Shown here: piece by piece, positions 1-8,319 of the stretch
Position numbering within the stretch: position 1 is the first letter of the stretch
How the letters are laid out: each line of letters begins with the position of its first letter
Origin: Bradyrhizobium sp. WSM1417
GTDB taxonomy: Bacteria; Pseudomonadota; Alphaproteobacteria; Rhizobiales; Xanthobacteraceae
Assembly (NCBI RefSeq): GCF_000515415.1
Contig: NZ_KI911783.1
Location: 4,516,392 to 4,580,391, forward strand
Reading direction: 5' to 3'
DNA: 64,000 bases
Translations under genes and position numbers: made by a program
Notes under the pieces: generated by a model
What the model saw: the letters and a program-made list of their open reading frames with translations, nothing else
Database searches by the model: none
Told to the model about the DNA's origin: nothing

Positions 1-160
1 CGAGGGCACCATGCTGTTCGTCTCGCATGACCGGCATTTTCTCAGCGTCCTGTCGAACCGCGTGCTGGAGTTGACGCCCGAGGGCATCCACCAGTTTGGC
101 GGCGGCTACACCGAATATGTCGCGCGCACGGGGCAGGAAGCGCCGGGATTGCGGAGCTAG
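1..160 (+). CDS. ABC-F family ATP-binding protein, C-terminal fragment (5' end outside window)
   Basis: Only the last 52 codons are present; the reading frame is open from base 2 to a TAG at 158-160. The visible peptide contains LFVSHDRHFL, the H-loop (switch) region of ABC ATPases, followed by the short tail with FGGGYTEY that is typical of the second nucleotide-binding domain of ABC-F proteins (Uup/EttA/YbiT type). These soluble ATPases act on ribosomes and have no membrane domain. Its stop overlaps by four bases the stop of the convergent phosphodiesterase gene. The subfamily cannot be decided from this fragment. Confidence 0.75.
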   Translation, partial: EGTMLFVSHDRHFLSVLSNRVLELTPEGIHQFGGGYTEYVARTGQEAPGLRS

Positions 161-1152
161 TTCTTGCTCTTTTCCTTGCCCTTGCCCGCGATCGTGGCGA
201 TTGCCTCGATCTCGTTGGTCCAGATCCCGCCGGAATAGCCTTGCGGGAGCCGGGCAAAGAGCTCGGGCGTATCGATGCCGGTGGAGAACTCGCCTCCACT
301 GTAGGGACCGAGCACGAACACTGCGCTGTTCGCGCCCTCCATGCGCGCGAGGAAGCGGTCAGGCCAGCCCCATAGAAAGGGCGCGATATTGATCGGCACC
401 AGCACCATCGCGTTCCGACAGGCTGCCGGCACCAGGCCGGTCCAGCCGTAGCCGATATTGCCGATCAGGCAGCTTCGGATTGCCGCGCGCGAGATCGTGC
501 GAACTTCCGGGGTAAGGCGACGGATCATGTCGATGGGCTCGTCGCCGCCATAAACCATGATCGTCCGGCGGCGCTCGGCCGGCAGCGCGTTCAACACCGT
601 GGCAAGTTTCTCGCCTTCGTGCCCGTCGCGGCTCTTCACGTTGATGAGCAGTTTTCTGTCAGGGAAGGCGGCGAACACCTCCGACAATGTCGGCATCATC
701 CCGATGCCCTTGCCGCGAAACGGAAACGTCTTGCCGCCGTCGGCGGTGTAACCATAGCCGATGTCGAGCAGCTTCAGCCTCGCCATGCTTTGCTCGCGCG
801 TCACGCCGTGGCCATCAGTGCGGCAATCGAGCGTCCAATCGTGGAAGACGGCGAACTCGCCGTCGGTGGTCGGGTGCACGTCGAGCTCGACCACATCCGC
901 GCCGGCGTCGAAGCTTGCCCGCATCGAACGTATGGTGTTCTCGAGGTAGTCGTGTGTCGGCGGCAGCATTTGTGCGGCGGTGCAGGTGTCGTTCTTTACA
1001 TCGCGCTCGTCGAAGCGCTGCGCCATGCCGCGATGGGCAAGCAGCACCGGCTTGCCGTCACGACGAGGCGCCAGCAGACTCGTGTTGTTGACGTAGACGC
1101 CCAAGGCGACGGCGATCACGGCTGCCGTCGCGACTCTCAGTTTCGTGCCCAC
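157..1152 (-). CDS. Glycerophosphodiester phosphodiesterase family protein
   Basis: Predicted to hydrolyse glycerophosphodiesters to glycerol-3-phosphate and an alcohol. An N-terminal hydrophobic segment (about residues 5-22) acts as signal peptide or membrane anchor, so the enzyme is probably exported. The GDPD hallmarks are visible: LLAHRG near residue 40, ELDVHPTTDGEFAVFHD with the metal-binding Glu and Asp and the second catalytic His, then a TIM-barrel-length domain. The chosen start is a GTG preceded by GGGGGAG; the open frame extends 23 codons further upstream, but those codons do not look like protein. Length of about 331 residues fits the family. Substrate is unknown. Confidence 0.8.
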   Translation of the reverse strand: MGTKLRVATAAVIAVALGVYVNNTSLLAPRRDGKPVLLAHRGMAQRFDERDVKNDTCTAAQMLPPTHDYLENTIRSMRASFDAGADVVELDVHPTTDGEFAVFHDWTLDCRTDGHGVTREQSMARLKLLDIGYGYTADGGKTFPFRGKGIGMMPTLSEVFAAFPDRKLLINVKSRDGHEGEKLATVLNALPAERRRTIMVYGGDEPIDMIRRLTPEVRTISRAAIRSCLIGNIGYGWTGLVPAACRNAMVLVPINIAPFLWGWPDRFLARMEGANSAVFVLGPYSGGEFSTGIDTPELFARLPQGYSGGIWTNEIEAIATIAGKGKEKSKN

Positions 1153-1301
1153 CGATTCTCCCCCTATTCCGTAATCACCGTCGGCGGCGTTTGGGGTTGA
1201 TTTGCGGCAATTGTCACGCAAGCGGACGGCTCTGCGCCTTCCGGCTTGAACGGTCCGATGCCGCCCGGTACGCTGCTTTAAAAAGTGGGAGTGGAACGCG
1301 C

Positions 1302-2195
1302 ATGAAGCAGCTGCGGATCGGCGACATCACCATCGATGCGGTGATCGAGCGGGAGGGACCGTGGCGGCGGCCGCAGGATTTTTTCCCGGCCTATGACGAG
1401 GGTGTGTTCAAACGGCATCTGCCGACGATGGAGCCGGAGGTGTTCGACGCCGCGCGCGGCATGATGGTCATCACCTATCAGACCTTCGTGGTGCGCACGC
1501 CGCGCTACACCATCCTGGTCGATACCTGCACCGGCGAGGACAAGGGCCATCCGCCGCCGTTCGATTTTCCCGGCAAGGAGCGCTGGCGCAATGAGCTGTT
1601 CGCGCTCGGCATCTCTTTCGAGCAGATCGACTACGTGTTCTGCACGCATCTGCATATCGACCACACCGGCTGGAATACGACCTTGCGCGACGGCCGTTGG
1701 GTGCCGACTTTTCCGAATGCGAAATACGTCTTCCACAAGGGTGAATATGCGGCCTGGGAGGCCGAGCACGCCAAGGGCAGCAACCCGCCCGGCACCGTAT
1801 TTCGCGACAATTGCCTGCCGATTGTTGAGGCAGGCCAAGCGCTGTTGGTCGATGACGATTACGCGCTCGACAACACCGTCACGCTGACGCCGACGCCGGG
1901 GCATTCGCCCTGCCATTGCTGCGTGAACATCTTCTCGAAGGGCCAACGCGCGGTGGTGGCCGGCGACCTCATGCATCACCAGATCCAGTGCCGCGAGCCG
2001 GACTGGTCGGCCAAGCCGGATTGGGATGCGAAGCAGTCGGCGATGTCGCGGCGGAAGTTTTTTGCTTCCGTCGCGGACACCGACACGCTGATCCTGCCTG
2101 TCCATTTTCCGGCGCCGACGGTCGGGCTGATCAAGCCGCTCGGCGCCGCCTTTGACTATCGTTTCAAGCGGGAGGAGGGCGACCGGACGCTCTAG
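1302..2195 (+). CDS. Metallo-beta-lactamase-fold hydrolase
   Basis: A 297-residue protein with the binuclear-zinc signature THLHIDH at residues 115-121 and later metal-ligand histidines (PGHSPCH, and GDLMHH). The family includes lactonases and other hydrolases; the spacing resembles N-acyl homoserine lactonase-like members, but the substrate cannot be assigned. No signal peptide is seen, so it is probably cytoplasmic. The start at ATG 1302 follows GGGAG; an upstream in-frame extension is not supported. It converges on the asparaginase gene, with the two stop codons overlapping by four bases. Confidence 0.8.
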   Translation: MKQLRIGDITIDAVIEREGPWRRPQDFFPAYDEGVFKRHLPTMEPEVFDAARGMMVITYQTFVVRTPRYTILVDTCTGEDKGHPPPFDFPGKERWRNELFALGISFEQIDYVFCTHLHIDHTGWNTTLRDGRWVPTFPNAKYVFHKGEYAAWEAEHAKGSNPPGTVFRDNCLPIVEAGQALLVDDDYALDNTVTLTPTPGHSPCHCCVNIFSKGQRAVVAGDLMHHQIQCREPDWSAKPDWDAKQSAMSRRKFFASVADTDTLILPVHFPAPTVGLIKPLGAAFDYRFKREEGDRTL

Positions 2196-3283
2196 TAAGT
2201 ATAGAACATCCGCTGGATTTCCTTCGTGTCGGTCGTCTTGGTCAGCGCCAGCATCAGCAGAATACGCGCCTTTTGCGGGTTGAGCGTATCCGAGACGACG
2301 AAGTCATGCTCGTCGTCCTTGGCCTCGCCGTTGCGCGCGACGATGCCGTTTCCGACACGGCTGCTGCGAACGATCACGACGCCCTTCTTGCGGGCCTCGT
2401 CGAGGGCCGGCTCGACCGCGGGCCGAGCCAGGCTGCCGTCCCCGACGCCGGCATGCACGATCCCCTTGGCTCCGGCGGCGACGAACGCGTCGATCGCAAC
2501 CCGGTTCATGTTGGCGTAGCCGTAGACGATGTCGACTTGCGGCAGGACATCGAGGCTGGAGATGTCGAATTCGGAGTCTGCGGTGTGCCGGCGTGTCGAT
2601 TGCCGATAGAAGTACGGCTTGTTGCCCTGCATGTAGCCGAGAAAGCCGAGTTCCGGCGTGCGGAAGGTGTCCGCCGTCGAGGTGTTGTTCTTGGTCACAT
2701 CGCGAGCCGCGTTGATCTGATCGTTGAGAGCAACGAGCACGCCCTTGCCGACGGCCTCGTCGCTGCCTGCGAGGATCACCGCATTGAAGAGGTTGATCGG
2801 CCCATCCGCGCTGATCGCCGTCGACGGCCGCATCGCGCCGACGACGACGACAGGTTTCTTGCTCTTGACGACGAGGTCCAGGAAATAGCTGGTTTCTTCG
2901 ATCGTATCGGTCCCGTGCGTGATCACGATCCCGTCGACGTCGTCCTGGGCGAGCAGCGTGTTGACGCGCTTGGCGAGCTTGAGCCAGTAGTCATTGTTCA
3001 TGTTCTCGCTGGCGATCTGGAAAACCTGCTCACCCTTGACGTTGGCCACGGTTTTCAGTTCGGGGACGGCGTTCAGGAGGGTCTCGATGCCCACCGTGGC
3101 TGCGGTGTAACCGACCACGGTGGTGCTGCTCGCTCCGCTGCCGGCGATCGTGCCGCCGGTTGCGAGCACCATGACGTTGGGAAGTCCCGGGCCCCTCGCA
3201 TGCGCGACGTCAAAACTGATGAGCAACGCGAAGAGCACGCTCATTATCGCCATCGTGTAATCACGCACTCGAAACTGCAACAT
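2192..3283 (-). CDS. Type II (periplasmic) L-asparaginase
   Basis: Hydrolyses L-asparagine to aspartate and ammonia. Both asparaginase signatures are present: ATGGTIAGSG (about residues 41-50, catalytic Thr) and THGTDTIEET (122-131, second Thr plus Asp), followed by the conserved VGAMRPSTAISADGP segment. A hydrophobic stretch (about residues 10-27) ending in AHA-R is a signal peptide, which with the length of about 363 residues indicates the exported type II enzyme. ATG 3283 and ATG 3292 are both possible starts; 3283 has the better spacing to AAAGG. The upstream open frame is not protein-like. Confidence 0.88.
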   Translation of the reverse strand: MLQFRVRDYTMAIMSVLFALLISFDVAHARGPGLPNVMVLATGGTIAGSGASSTTVVGYTAATVGIETLLNAVPELKTVANVKGEQVFQIASENMNNDYWLKLAKRVNTLLAQDDVDGIVITHGTDTIEETSYFLDLVVKSKKPVVVVGAMRPSTAISADGPINLFNAVILAGSDEAVGKGVLVALNDQINAARDVTKNNTSTADTFRTPELGFLGYMQGNKPYFYRQSTRRHTADSEFDISSLDVLPQVDIVYGYANMNRVAIDAFVAAGAKGIVHAGVGDGSLARPAVEPALDEARKKGVVIVRSSRVGNGIVARNGEAKDDEHDFVVSDTLNPQKARILLMLALTKTTDTKEIQRMFYTY

Positions 3284-3456
3284 CTCGACCATCCTTTGCT
3301 GGAAGATTCGTTGGTGCGCCCCGGTTCGCTCAGCGCTGCATGTTCCGCTAGCCGAGGCACTCTGTCTAGGGTGGCGACGATTTTGCTCTGCGCGCTCGGC
3401 GCGTGCGAGAAGAGGCAAACGGTCTTCGCCTCTGTTATTCAGAGACAAAAACGTGG

Positions 3457-3479
3457 ATGCCCGGGACAAGCCCGGGCAT
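3457..3479. repeat. Intergenic perfect hairpin (9-bp arms, 5-base loop)
   Basis: ATGCCCGGG at 3457-3465 pairs with CCCGGGCAT at 3471-3479. It lies in the roughly 250-bp gap between the asparaginase start and the PsiF-like gene. There is no T-run, so it is more likely one of the dispersed palindromic intergenic repeats than a terminator. Confidence 0.55.
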
Positions 3480-3530
3480 GACGAGTTTGTGGAACCGTTG
3501 CTCGCTAACTGAGCACCAAAGTCGCAGCGG

Positions 3531-3776
3531 TCAGGCGCCCATCTCGCACTTCTTCATAAAGCTGTTCTTGGCGGCGCCGGCGAGCGGCTTGCCCTCGGCG
3601 CTGACGGCCTTGGGCGCGCAGGCGTCGGCCTTGCACTTCTTCATGAACGAGGTCTTGGCCGCACCAGCCAGGGCCTTGCCGTCCTTGCCGACGGCCTTGC
3701 TTTCGCAGGTGTCCTCCGCGAACGCCGAACCCGCCGCAAACGTGGCAATGATCGCAGCGAGGAAAATCCGCTTCAT
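3531..3776 (-). CDS. PsiF-repeat secreted small protein
   Basis: An 81-residue secreted protein. A signal peptide (MKRIFLAAIIATFAAGSAFA) is followed by two copies of a PsiF-like unit built on C-x-(5-8)-K-x-L-x-GAAK-x-SFMKKC, each with paired cysteines. PsiF of E. coli is induced by phosphate starvation; the molecular role of the family is unknown. Two adjacent ATG codons (3779 and 3776) follow GGGAGA, and either could be used. No Pho box was recognised upstream. Confidence 0.75.
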   Translation of the reverse strand: MKRIFLAAIIATFAAGSAFAEDTCESKAVGKDGKALAGAAKTSFMKKCKADACAPKAVSAEGKPLAGAAKNSFMKKCEMGA

Positions 3777-3982
3777 CATGATTGTCTCCCTAAACCAGAA
3801 ATGGCGCGCGGATTGGAGCCGGGAATCGTGGCGCAATCAAGCTGCATGAGCGCCTGCCGCCCGGTCTTCCTGGCGATTTTCCGACTGCGGGTACGAAAGG
3901 GCTGACAGTCTGCTGCACTGCTCGCTGACCGGGACGGGCGATCCTGCTAGCTTCGGGCGAGTTTAGCCGAGGGAGTACCGTG

Positions 3983-4453
3983 ATGGAGACCCTGATTGCG
4001 AACATGCCGGATGCCGCTTCTGACCGGCATTCTCACCTTGTTCGGCCGCAAGAGATGGAATGGCAGAAGACGCGCTTTCCCGGCTGCGAGGCCAAGACGT
4101 TGCTGTTCGATCGCAGCAGCGGTCTGATGACGGCCTTGATGCGCTTTGCGCCGGGCTCGGCGCTGCCCGATCACGAGCATGTCGGCGTCGAGCAGAGTTA
4201 TGTCATCGAGGGCACTCTCGTCGACAACGAGGGACCGGCCAAGGGGATTGCCTGCAAGGCCGGCGAATTCATCTGGCGCGAGGCGGGCAGCCGGCATGCC
4301 GCCTGGTGCCCGGAGGGCGCCCTGATCCTGGCGATCTTCCAGGTGCCGAACAAGTTCTTCGAAGCCGACGGCCGCGTCGTCGATGCCGCCGGTCAGGATT
4401 GGGACGAGACGTGGGGGCACACCGACGTGCAACGGGCGCGGAGCACGCGATAG
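3983..4453 (+). CDS. Cupin-domain protein (ChrR-like)
   Basis: About 156 residues forming a single cupin beta barrel. Motif 1 is represented by LPDHEHVGVEQSYVIEGTL, with the His, His and Glu metal ligands, and motif 2 lies near FIWREAGSRHAAWCPEG. It resembles the C-terminal cupin of ChrR-type anti-sigma factors, but the N-terminal zinc-binding anti-sigma part is absent. It is probably a small metal-dependent enzyme or sensor of unknown ligand. ATG 3983 is favoured because it sits seven bases after GGGAG; GTG 3980 is an alternative. Confidence 0.7.
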   Translation: METLIANMPDAASDRHSHLVRPQEMEWQKTRFPGCEAKTLLFDRSSGLMTALMRFAPGSALPDHEHVGVEQSYVIEGTLVDNEGPAKGIACKAGEFIWREAGSRHAAWCPEGALILAIFQVPNKFFEADGRVVDAAGQDWDETWGHTDVQRARSTR

Positions 4454-4467
4454 GGGCTCTTCGCAGC

Positions 4468-5040
4468 TCAAGTGCCGTCGTCGATGCTTCTGACGAGCAT
4501 GGTGACCTGAACGGCGATCAGCCGCCGCATCTCCTTGCCGTTCCTGGCGGTTTCGCGCAGCCCCCGCATGCCGAACACCAGGCATCGCGCCAGCACCTCC
4601 GGCTCCTCCGCGATTCCAGCGGCCTTCACCTGATCGCGGATGAGATCGGCGACCAAAGACTGGAAGTTGTCGTAGACCTTTCGGACTGCCGGGAAACGGA
4701 GGTCGAACAGATCTGCCGAATCGGGATGCGCCTCGATCAGATCGAAGCCATGCGATCCCCAGGATTTGCAGGCGTGGAGCAGCTTGGCATGGAGGCCGTC
4801 GAGACGCGCGATTGCGGTCTTGATGTCGCGATGCTTCTGCTCGTCCATTCTCTGGATCACCGCCGCGAACACGGCATCCTTGTCGGGGAAGAGCAAATAG
4901 AGCGCCGGCCGCGACATGTCCGTCTTGGCGGCGATATCGCCCATCGTCGTACGGGCATGGCCGTAGCGGGAGAAGACCTCCGTCGCAGCCTCGATCGCGA
5001 GCTCCTCTTTCGAAATGCTGGAACGAGCCATGAGCCTCAC
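4468..5040 (-). CDS. TetR/AcrR-family transcriptional regulator
   Basis: About 190 residues with an N-terminal TetR helix-turn-helix (TTMGDIAAKTDMSRPALYLLFPDKDAVFA, about residues 30-60) and a divergent ligand-binding C-terminal domain. It is divergently transcribed from an NTF2-fold gene, and a palindrome at 5067-5093 lies in the 92-bp gap, so it probably controls itself and that neighbour. The ligand is unknown. ATG 5040 or ATG 5031 could be the start. Confidence 0.85.
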   Translation of the reverse strand: MRLMARSSISKEELAIEAATEVFSRYGHARTTMGDIAAKTDMSRPALYLLFPDKDAVFAAVIQRMDEQKHRDIKTAIARLDGLHAKLLHACKSWGSHGFDLIEAHPDSADLFDLRFPAVRKVYDNFQSLVADLIRDQVKAAGIAEEPEVLARCLVFGMRGLRETARNGKEMRRLIAVQVTMLVRSIDDGT

Positions 5041-5066
5041 CGGGGTCGGAATTGAACCTCGACCAT

Positions 5067-5093
5067 ATTGACAAAATATCGATAATTGTCAAT
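5067..5093. promoter_or_regulatory. Probable TetR operator in divergent promoter region
   Basis: ATTGACAA at 5067-5074 and TTGTCAAT at 5086-5093 form an 8-bp inverted repeat separated by 11 bases. The site is AT-rich against a GC-rich background and centred between a TetR gene and the divergent gene, the usual position for such an operator. Confidence 0.5.
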
Positions 5094-5132
5094 TTGACGG
5101 AAGTGGCATAAGGCCGTGAGAGGTTCTGCGAG

Positions 5133-5504
5133 ATGAACGATGAAGCGCGACTGAAGACCTGGAACACCTATCAGGCGGCGTGGGGACCCATCGATGAGGA
5201 CGAGCGGCGTCGGCTGCTCGAGCAAAGCGTGGCCGCGGACTGCGTGTATACCGATCCGGGCTCGCAGATTGAGGGACGTGACGCCTTGATGGCGCGCATC
5301 GGTCAAACCCAGCTCAAGTTTCCTGGCGCGTATTTCAGGAATGACAGCTTCCTAGAACACCACGAGCAGGGGCTTTTTCGCTGGACCATGTATGATGGCG
5401 CCGGTCGCGTGTTCGTCACGGGTGAGAGTTTCGGCCGCTTCGGCGATGACGGCCGCCTCGTTCAGGCGACGGGCTTCTTCGAGGTGCCCGCAGCCAAAGC
5501 CTGA
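5133..5504 (+). CDS. NTF2-fold (SnoaL-like) protein
   Basis: A 123-residue protein with the SnoaL/NTF2-like pattern: an N-terminal helix (TWNTYQAAWGPIDEDERRRLLEQSVAADCVYTDPG), a G-R-D-A-L-M-A-R segment, then beta strands (RNDSFLEHHEQGLFRWTMYDGAGRVFVTGESFGRF). Members are small enzymes or ligand-binding proteins; function is not predictable here. It stands alone on its strand, divergent from a TetR gene that probably regulates it. Confidence 0.65.
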   Translation: MNDEARLKTWNTYQAAWGPIDEDERRRLLEQSVAADCVYTDPGSQIEGRDALMARIGQTQLKFPGAYFRNDSFLEHHEQGLFRWTMYDGAGRVFVTGESFGRFGDDGRLVQATGFFEVPAAKA

Positions 5505-5550
5505 TCGCTGGCCGGCGCGGCGGTCGATCCTGTCGCTCCCGATATCGCCC

Positions 5551-6525
5551 TCAGACGCCGCGCGCGAGAAGCGCCTTGAAGTCCGCGCGTGCGCGCCGCG
5601 CTTCGGCTCGCGCCACCTCGGAGGCGTCCCCGAGGCCGAAATAGCCGTGGATCAGGCCTGGGCCTTCATGGTGCTTCACCGGCACACCAGCGGCCTCCAG
5701 CGCGCGTGCATAGGCGGCACCTTCGTCGCGCAAGGGATCGAACCAGGCGGTGGTGACGATCGCGGGCGCGACGCCGGCAAGCGAATTCGCGCGCAGCGGC
5801 GAAACCCGCCAGTCCGTGGCATGCGAGGGATCGGTGAGATAATGCCCGCAGAACCACTCCATCACGGCGCGCGAGAGGAAGTAGCCTTCGGCATTTTCGG
5901 CGCGCGAGGGGAAGCGTGCGTTCTCGCGCGCGTCCGCATAACTCCCGAGCACGTCGGTCACGGGGTAGACCAGGAGTTGCGCAGCGAGCTTGATGCCGGC
6001 GTCGCGGCAGGCGATCGCGGTGGTGGCGGCGAGATTGCCGCCGGCGCTGTCGCCGGCAACGCCGAGGCGCTTTGCATCGCCGCCAAATTCCGCGACGCGG
6101 CCAAACACGTCGCAGACCGCGGCAAAGGCGTCCTCGAACGCGCCGGGAAAGCGCGTTTCGGGCGGGCGGCGATAGTCGACGGAGATAACGACTGCGCCGG
6201 TCTCGATCGCAAGGTTGCGGGCCTGCCGGTCGTGGGTCTCGAGATCGCCCGCGACCCAGCCGCCGCCGTGGAAGAACACCACGGTCGGCGCCGGCGTGGT
6301 GCCGACCCGGTAGACACGTGCATCGAGCGGTCCGGCGCCGCCTTTCACCTTGATATCCGCGACGATGTCGACCGGCGGCGGCGGTATGGCCGCGCGCGAG
6401 GCAGCCAGTGCGCGCAAGGAATCGCGGGCGCTCTGTGGCGTCATCGTCGTGGCATCGCGCATCGGCAGCAGCGGAATGATCTGGGCGATGACGGGATCGA
6501 GCGGTGCGGCCATGTTGGCTTTCAT
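5551..6525 (-). CDS. Alpha/beta hydrolase, hormone-sensitive lipase family
   Basis: A 324-residue esterase or lipase. The oxyanion-hole motif HGGG is at residues 86-89, the nucleophile motif GDSAGG puts Ser at about 160, and the Asp (FDPLRDEG) and His (GLIHGYFGL) of the triad follow in order. This is the bacterial HSL (family IV) arrangement. No signal peptide is seen. ATG 6525 was chosen because GAGG lies at good distance; 22 upstream open codons look spurious. The ester substrate is unknown. Confidence 0.85.
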   Translation of the reverse strand: MKANMAAPLDPVIAQIIPLLPMRDATTMTPQSARDSLRALAASRAAIPPPPVDIVADIKVKGGAGPLDARVYRVGTTPAPTVVFFHGGGWVAGDLETHDRQARNLAIETGAVVISVDYRRPPETRFPGAFEDAFAAVCDVFGRVAEFGGDAKRLGVAGDSAGGNLAATTAIACRDAGIKLAAQLLVYPVTDVLGSYADARENARFPSRAENAEGYFLSRAVMEWFCGHYLTDPSHATDWRVSPLRANSLAGVAPAIVTTAWFDPLRDEGAAYARALEAAGVPVKHHEGPGLIHGYFGLGDASEVARAEARRARADFKALLARGV

Positions 6526-6656
6526 GGGATCCTCACAGGGTTCTTGGTCTTGGTTGCGGGTTAGCATAGTTATTGGGCGCCGCATCGGCAACCGCTCGCG
6601 TGTTGCCGTGCCAGGGTTTGCAATGCCATGGAATGAACGGGCAGGGAGGTCTTGAG

Positions 6657-7334
6657 GTGGAATTCGAAACGCTGGTCCAGTCGCGCCGCAGCGTGCGCGG
6701 CTTCAGGAACGAGCCGGTGCCGCGCGCGGTGATCGAGGCGATCATCGACAGTGCCAAGCGTGCGCCGTCGTCGATGAACACCCAGCCCTGGCATGTCCAC
6801 GTGCTCACAGGCGGACCGTTGGAACAGCTGCGCCGACGCAACATGGAGGAGATGGTTGCCGGCGCCAAGGTGAAGCGTGACATCGTCAGCCATGGCGAGT
6901 ACCAGGGCGTGCACCGCACCCGGCAAGTCGATGTCGCCAAGAAACTGTTCGGCGCGATGGGAATCGCGCGCGACGACAAGCCGATGCGCCAGGACTGGGT
7001 GCTGCGCGGCTTCCGCCAGTTCGACGCGCCGGTCTCGCTGGTCTTGACTTATGACCGCGTGCTCGATCCCGGCGCGGTCTGCCATTTCGATCTGGGTGCG
7101 CTCTGCTACGGCATCGTGCTCGCGGCCTGGGACCGCGGTCTCGGTTCGGTGATCAACGGGCAGGGCATCATGCGCTCCGACATCGTGCGCGAGGTCGCGA
7201 ACATTCCGGAGGACGAGGTGATCATGACCTGCGTCGCGATGGGTTATCCCGATGACAACTTTGCCGCGAACGCCGTTCGCTCCGATCGCGAGGGCAACGA
7301 CGATTTCGTGCGCTACGTCGGATTCGCCGAGTAG
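6657..7334 (+). CDS. Nitroreductase family FMN-dependent oxidoreductase
   Basis: About 225 residues with the nitroreductase fold signature at the N-terminus (VQSRRSVRGFRNEPVP, then SAKRAPSSMNTQPWHVHV), which binds FMN, and a later GALCYGIVLAAWDRGLGSV segment. Reduces nitro groups or quinones with NAD(P)H; the physiological substrate is unknown. The start is GTG 6657, seven bases after GGGAGG; the ATG at 6633 is upstream of that ribosome-binding site. The divergent hydrolase start is about 130 bp away. Confidence 0.8.
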   Translation: MEFETLVQSRRSVRGFRNEPVPRAVIEAIIDSAKRAPSSMNTQPWHVHVLTGGPLEQLRRRNMEEMVAGAKVKRDIVSHGEYQGVHRTRQVDVAKKLFGAMGIARDDKPMRQDWVLRGFRQFDAPVSLVLTYDRVLDPGAVCHFDLGALCYGIVLAAWDRGLGSVINGQGIMRSDIVREVANIPEDEVIMTCVAMGYPDDNFAANAVRSDREGNDDFVRYVGFAE

Positions 7335-7467
7335 CGCAGGCAGAGGAGATTATTCTCTCGCCGAATTTTTTTTGGTGCGGACCGCTTGGCGGCCTCTTGC
7401 AATCTCGATCGTGCGGGAGGAACAATGTGCGGACTGAAAGGTTTGATGCTGGCGCGAGGGAATTGAC

Positions 7468-7671
7468 ATGCGGCGGCTCGCTAGCCTGGTTCGACGGTTC
7501 TTCGGCCCGCGAGTGCGGCGTCCGGTCGATGATGATCCAAGTCTTCCTTTCACACCCGAAGAGTTCGGCCGGCTAATCCGCAGCGGCCGGCACGAGGACA
7601 TGAAGCTGCTGGCCGAAGGGCTGGCGTGCCGGACCGTTCCGCGCCGCACCAGACATCGCGCCGCGCACTGA
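7468..7671 (+). CDS. Small hypothetical protein
   Basis: A 67-residue, arginine-rich frame (MRRLASLVRRFFGPRVRR...) with a GAGGGA ribosome-binding site before the ATG. The middle part (DDDPSLPFTPEEFGRLIRSGRHEDMKLLAEGL) reads like a folded helical peptide. No family was recognised. It precedes the NADPH:FMN reductase gene on the same strand with a gap of about 55 bp. Confidence 0.4.
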   Translation: MRRLASLVRRFFGPRVRRPVDDDPSLPFTPEEFGRLIRSGRHEDMKLLAEGLACRTVPRRTRHRAAH

Positions 7672-7725
7672 GACGCCGCAAGGCAAGCCGCTCGGCGCCT
7701 CCTGACTCGTGCTAGACTGCCGCCC

Positions 7726-8316
7726 ATGAGCAATCGTATCCTCGTCCTCTACGGTTCCTACCGTTCCGACCGCATGGGCATACGCCTGGCCAATTTCGTC
7801 ATCGATCGCCTGCGCGCCCGCGGCGACGACGTCGTGTTCATCGACGCAAAGGCGATCGGCCTGCCGATGCTCGATCGCATGTACAAGGAATATCCCAAGG
7901 GCTCCGCACCCGAGGCGCTGGAGAGGCTGGCCGGAGAGATCCGCGGCGCGGACGGTTTCGTCTTCGTCACCGGCGAATACAATTGGGGCATTCAACCAGG
8001 CCTGAAAAATCTCACCGACCACTTTCTCGAGGAGTGGTTCTGGCGTCCGGCCGCGATCGTGAGCTATTCGGCCGGCCGCCTGTCCGGCGCGCGTGCCTCG
8101 ACCGCCTGGCATGGCACGTTGTCGGAGATGGGCATGGTGGTGGTGTCGAGCACCATCGGCGTCGGCCCGATCGCACAGACGCTGTCGGAAGCTGGCGAAC
8201 CGATCGGCGAAGGCGGCAAGGCGCTCGAGCGTTCGTTCCCGCGCTTCGCTGACGATCTCGCATGGTGGATCGAGGCCGCAAAGGCGCAGCGGGCGCGCAA
8301 GGCACCGCCGTATTAG
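7726..8316 (+). CDS. NADPH-dependent FMN reductase / flavodoxin-fold quinone reductase
   Basis: A 196-residue flavodoxin-like protein. ILVLYGSYRSDRMGIRLANFV is the phosphate-binding loop after strand 1 typical of NADPH-dependent FMN reductases, and FVTGEYNWGIQPGLKNLTDHF is the second FMN-contacting loop of the family (usually P-E-Y-N-x-S-x-P-x-x-L-K-N). Probably reduces FMN or quinones in the cytoplasm. It ends four bases before the stop of the convergent chemoreceptor gene. Confidence 0.82.
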   Translation: MSNRILVLYGSYRSDRMGIRLANFVIDRLRARGDDVVFIDAKAIGLPMLDRMYKEYPKGSAPEALERLAGEIRGADGFVFVTGEYNWGIQPGLKNLTDHFLEEWFWRPAAIVSYSAGRLSGARASTAWHGTLSEMGMVVVSSTIGVGPIAQTLSEAGEPIGEGGKALERSFPRFADDLAWWIEAAKAQRARKAPPY

Positions 8317-8319
8317 CCC

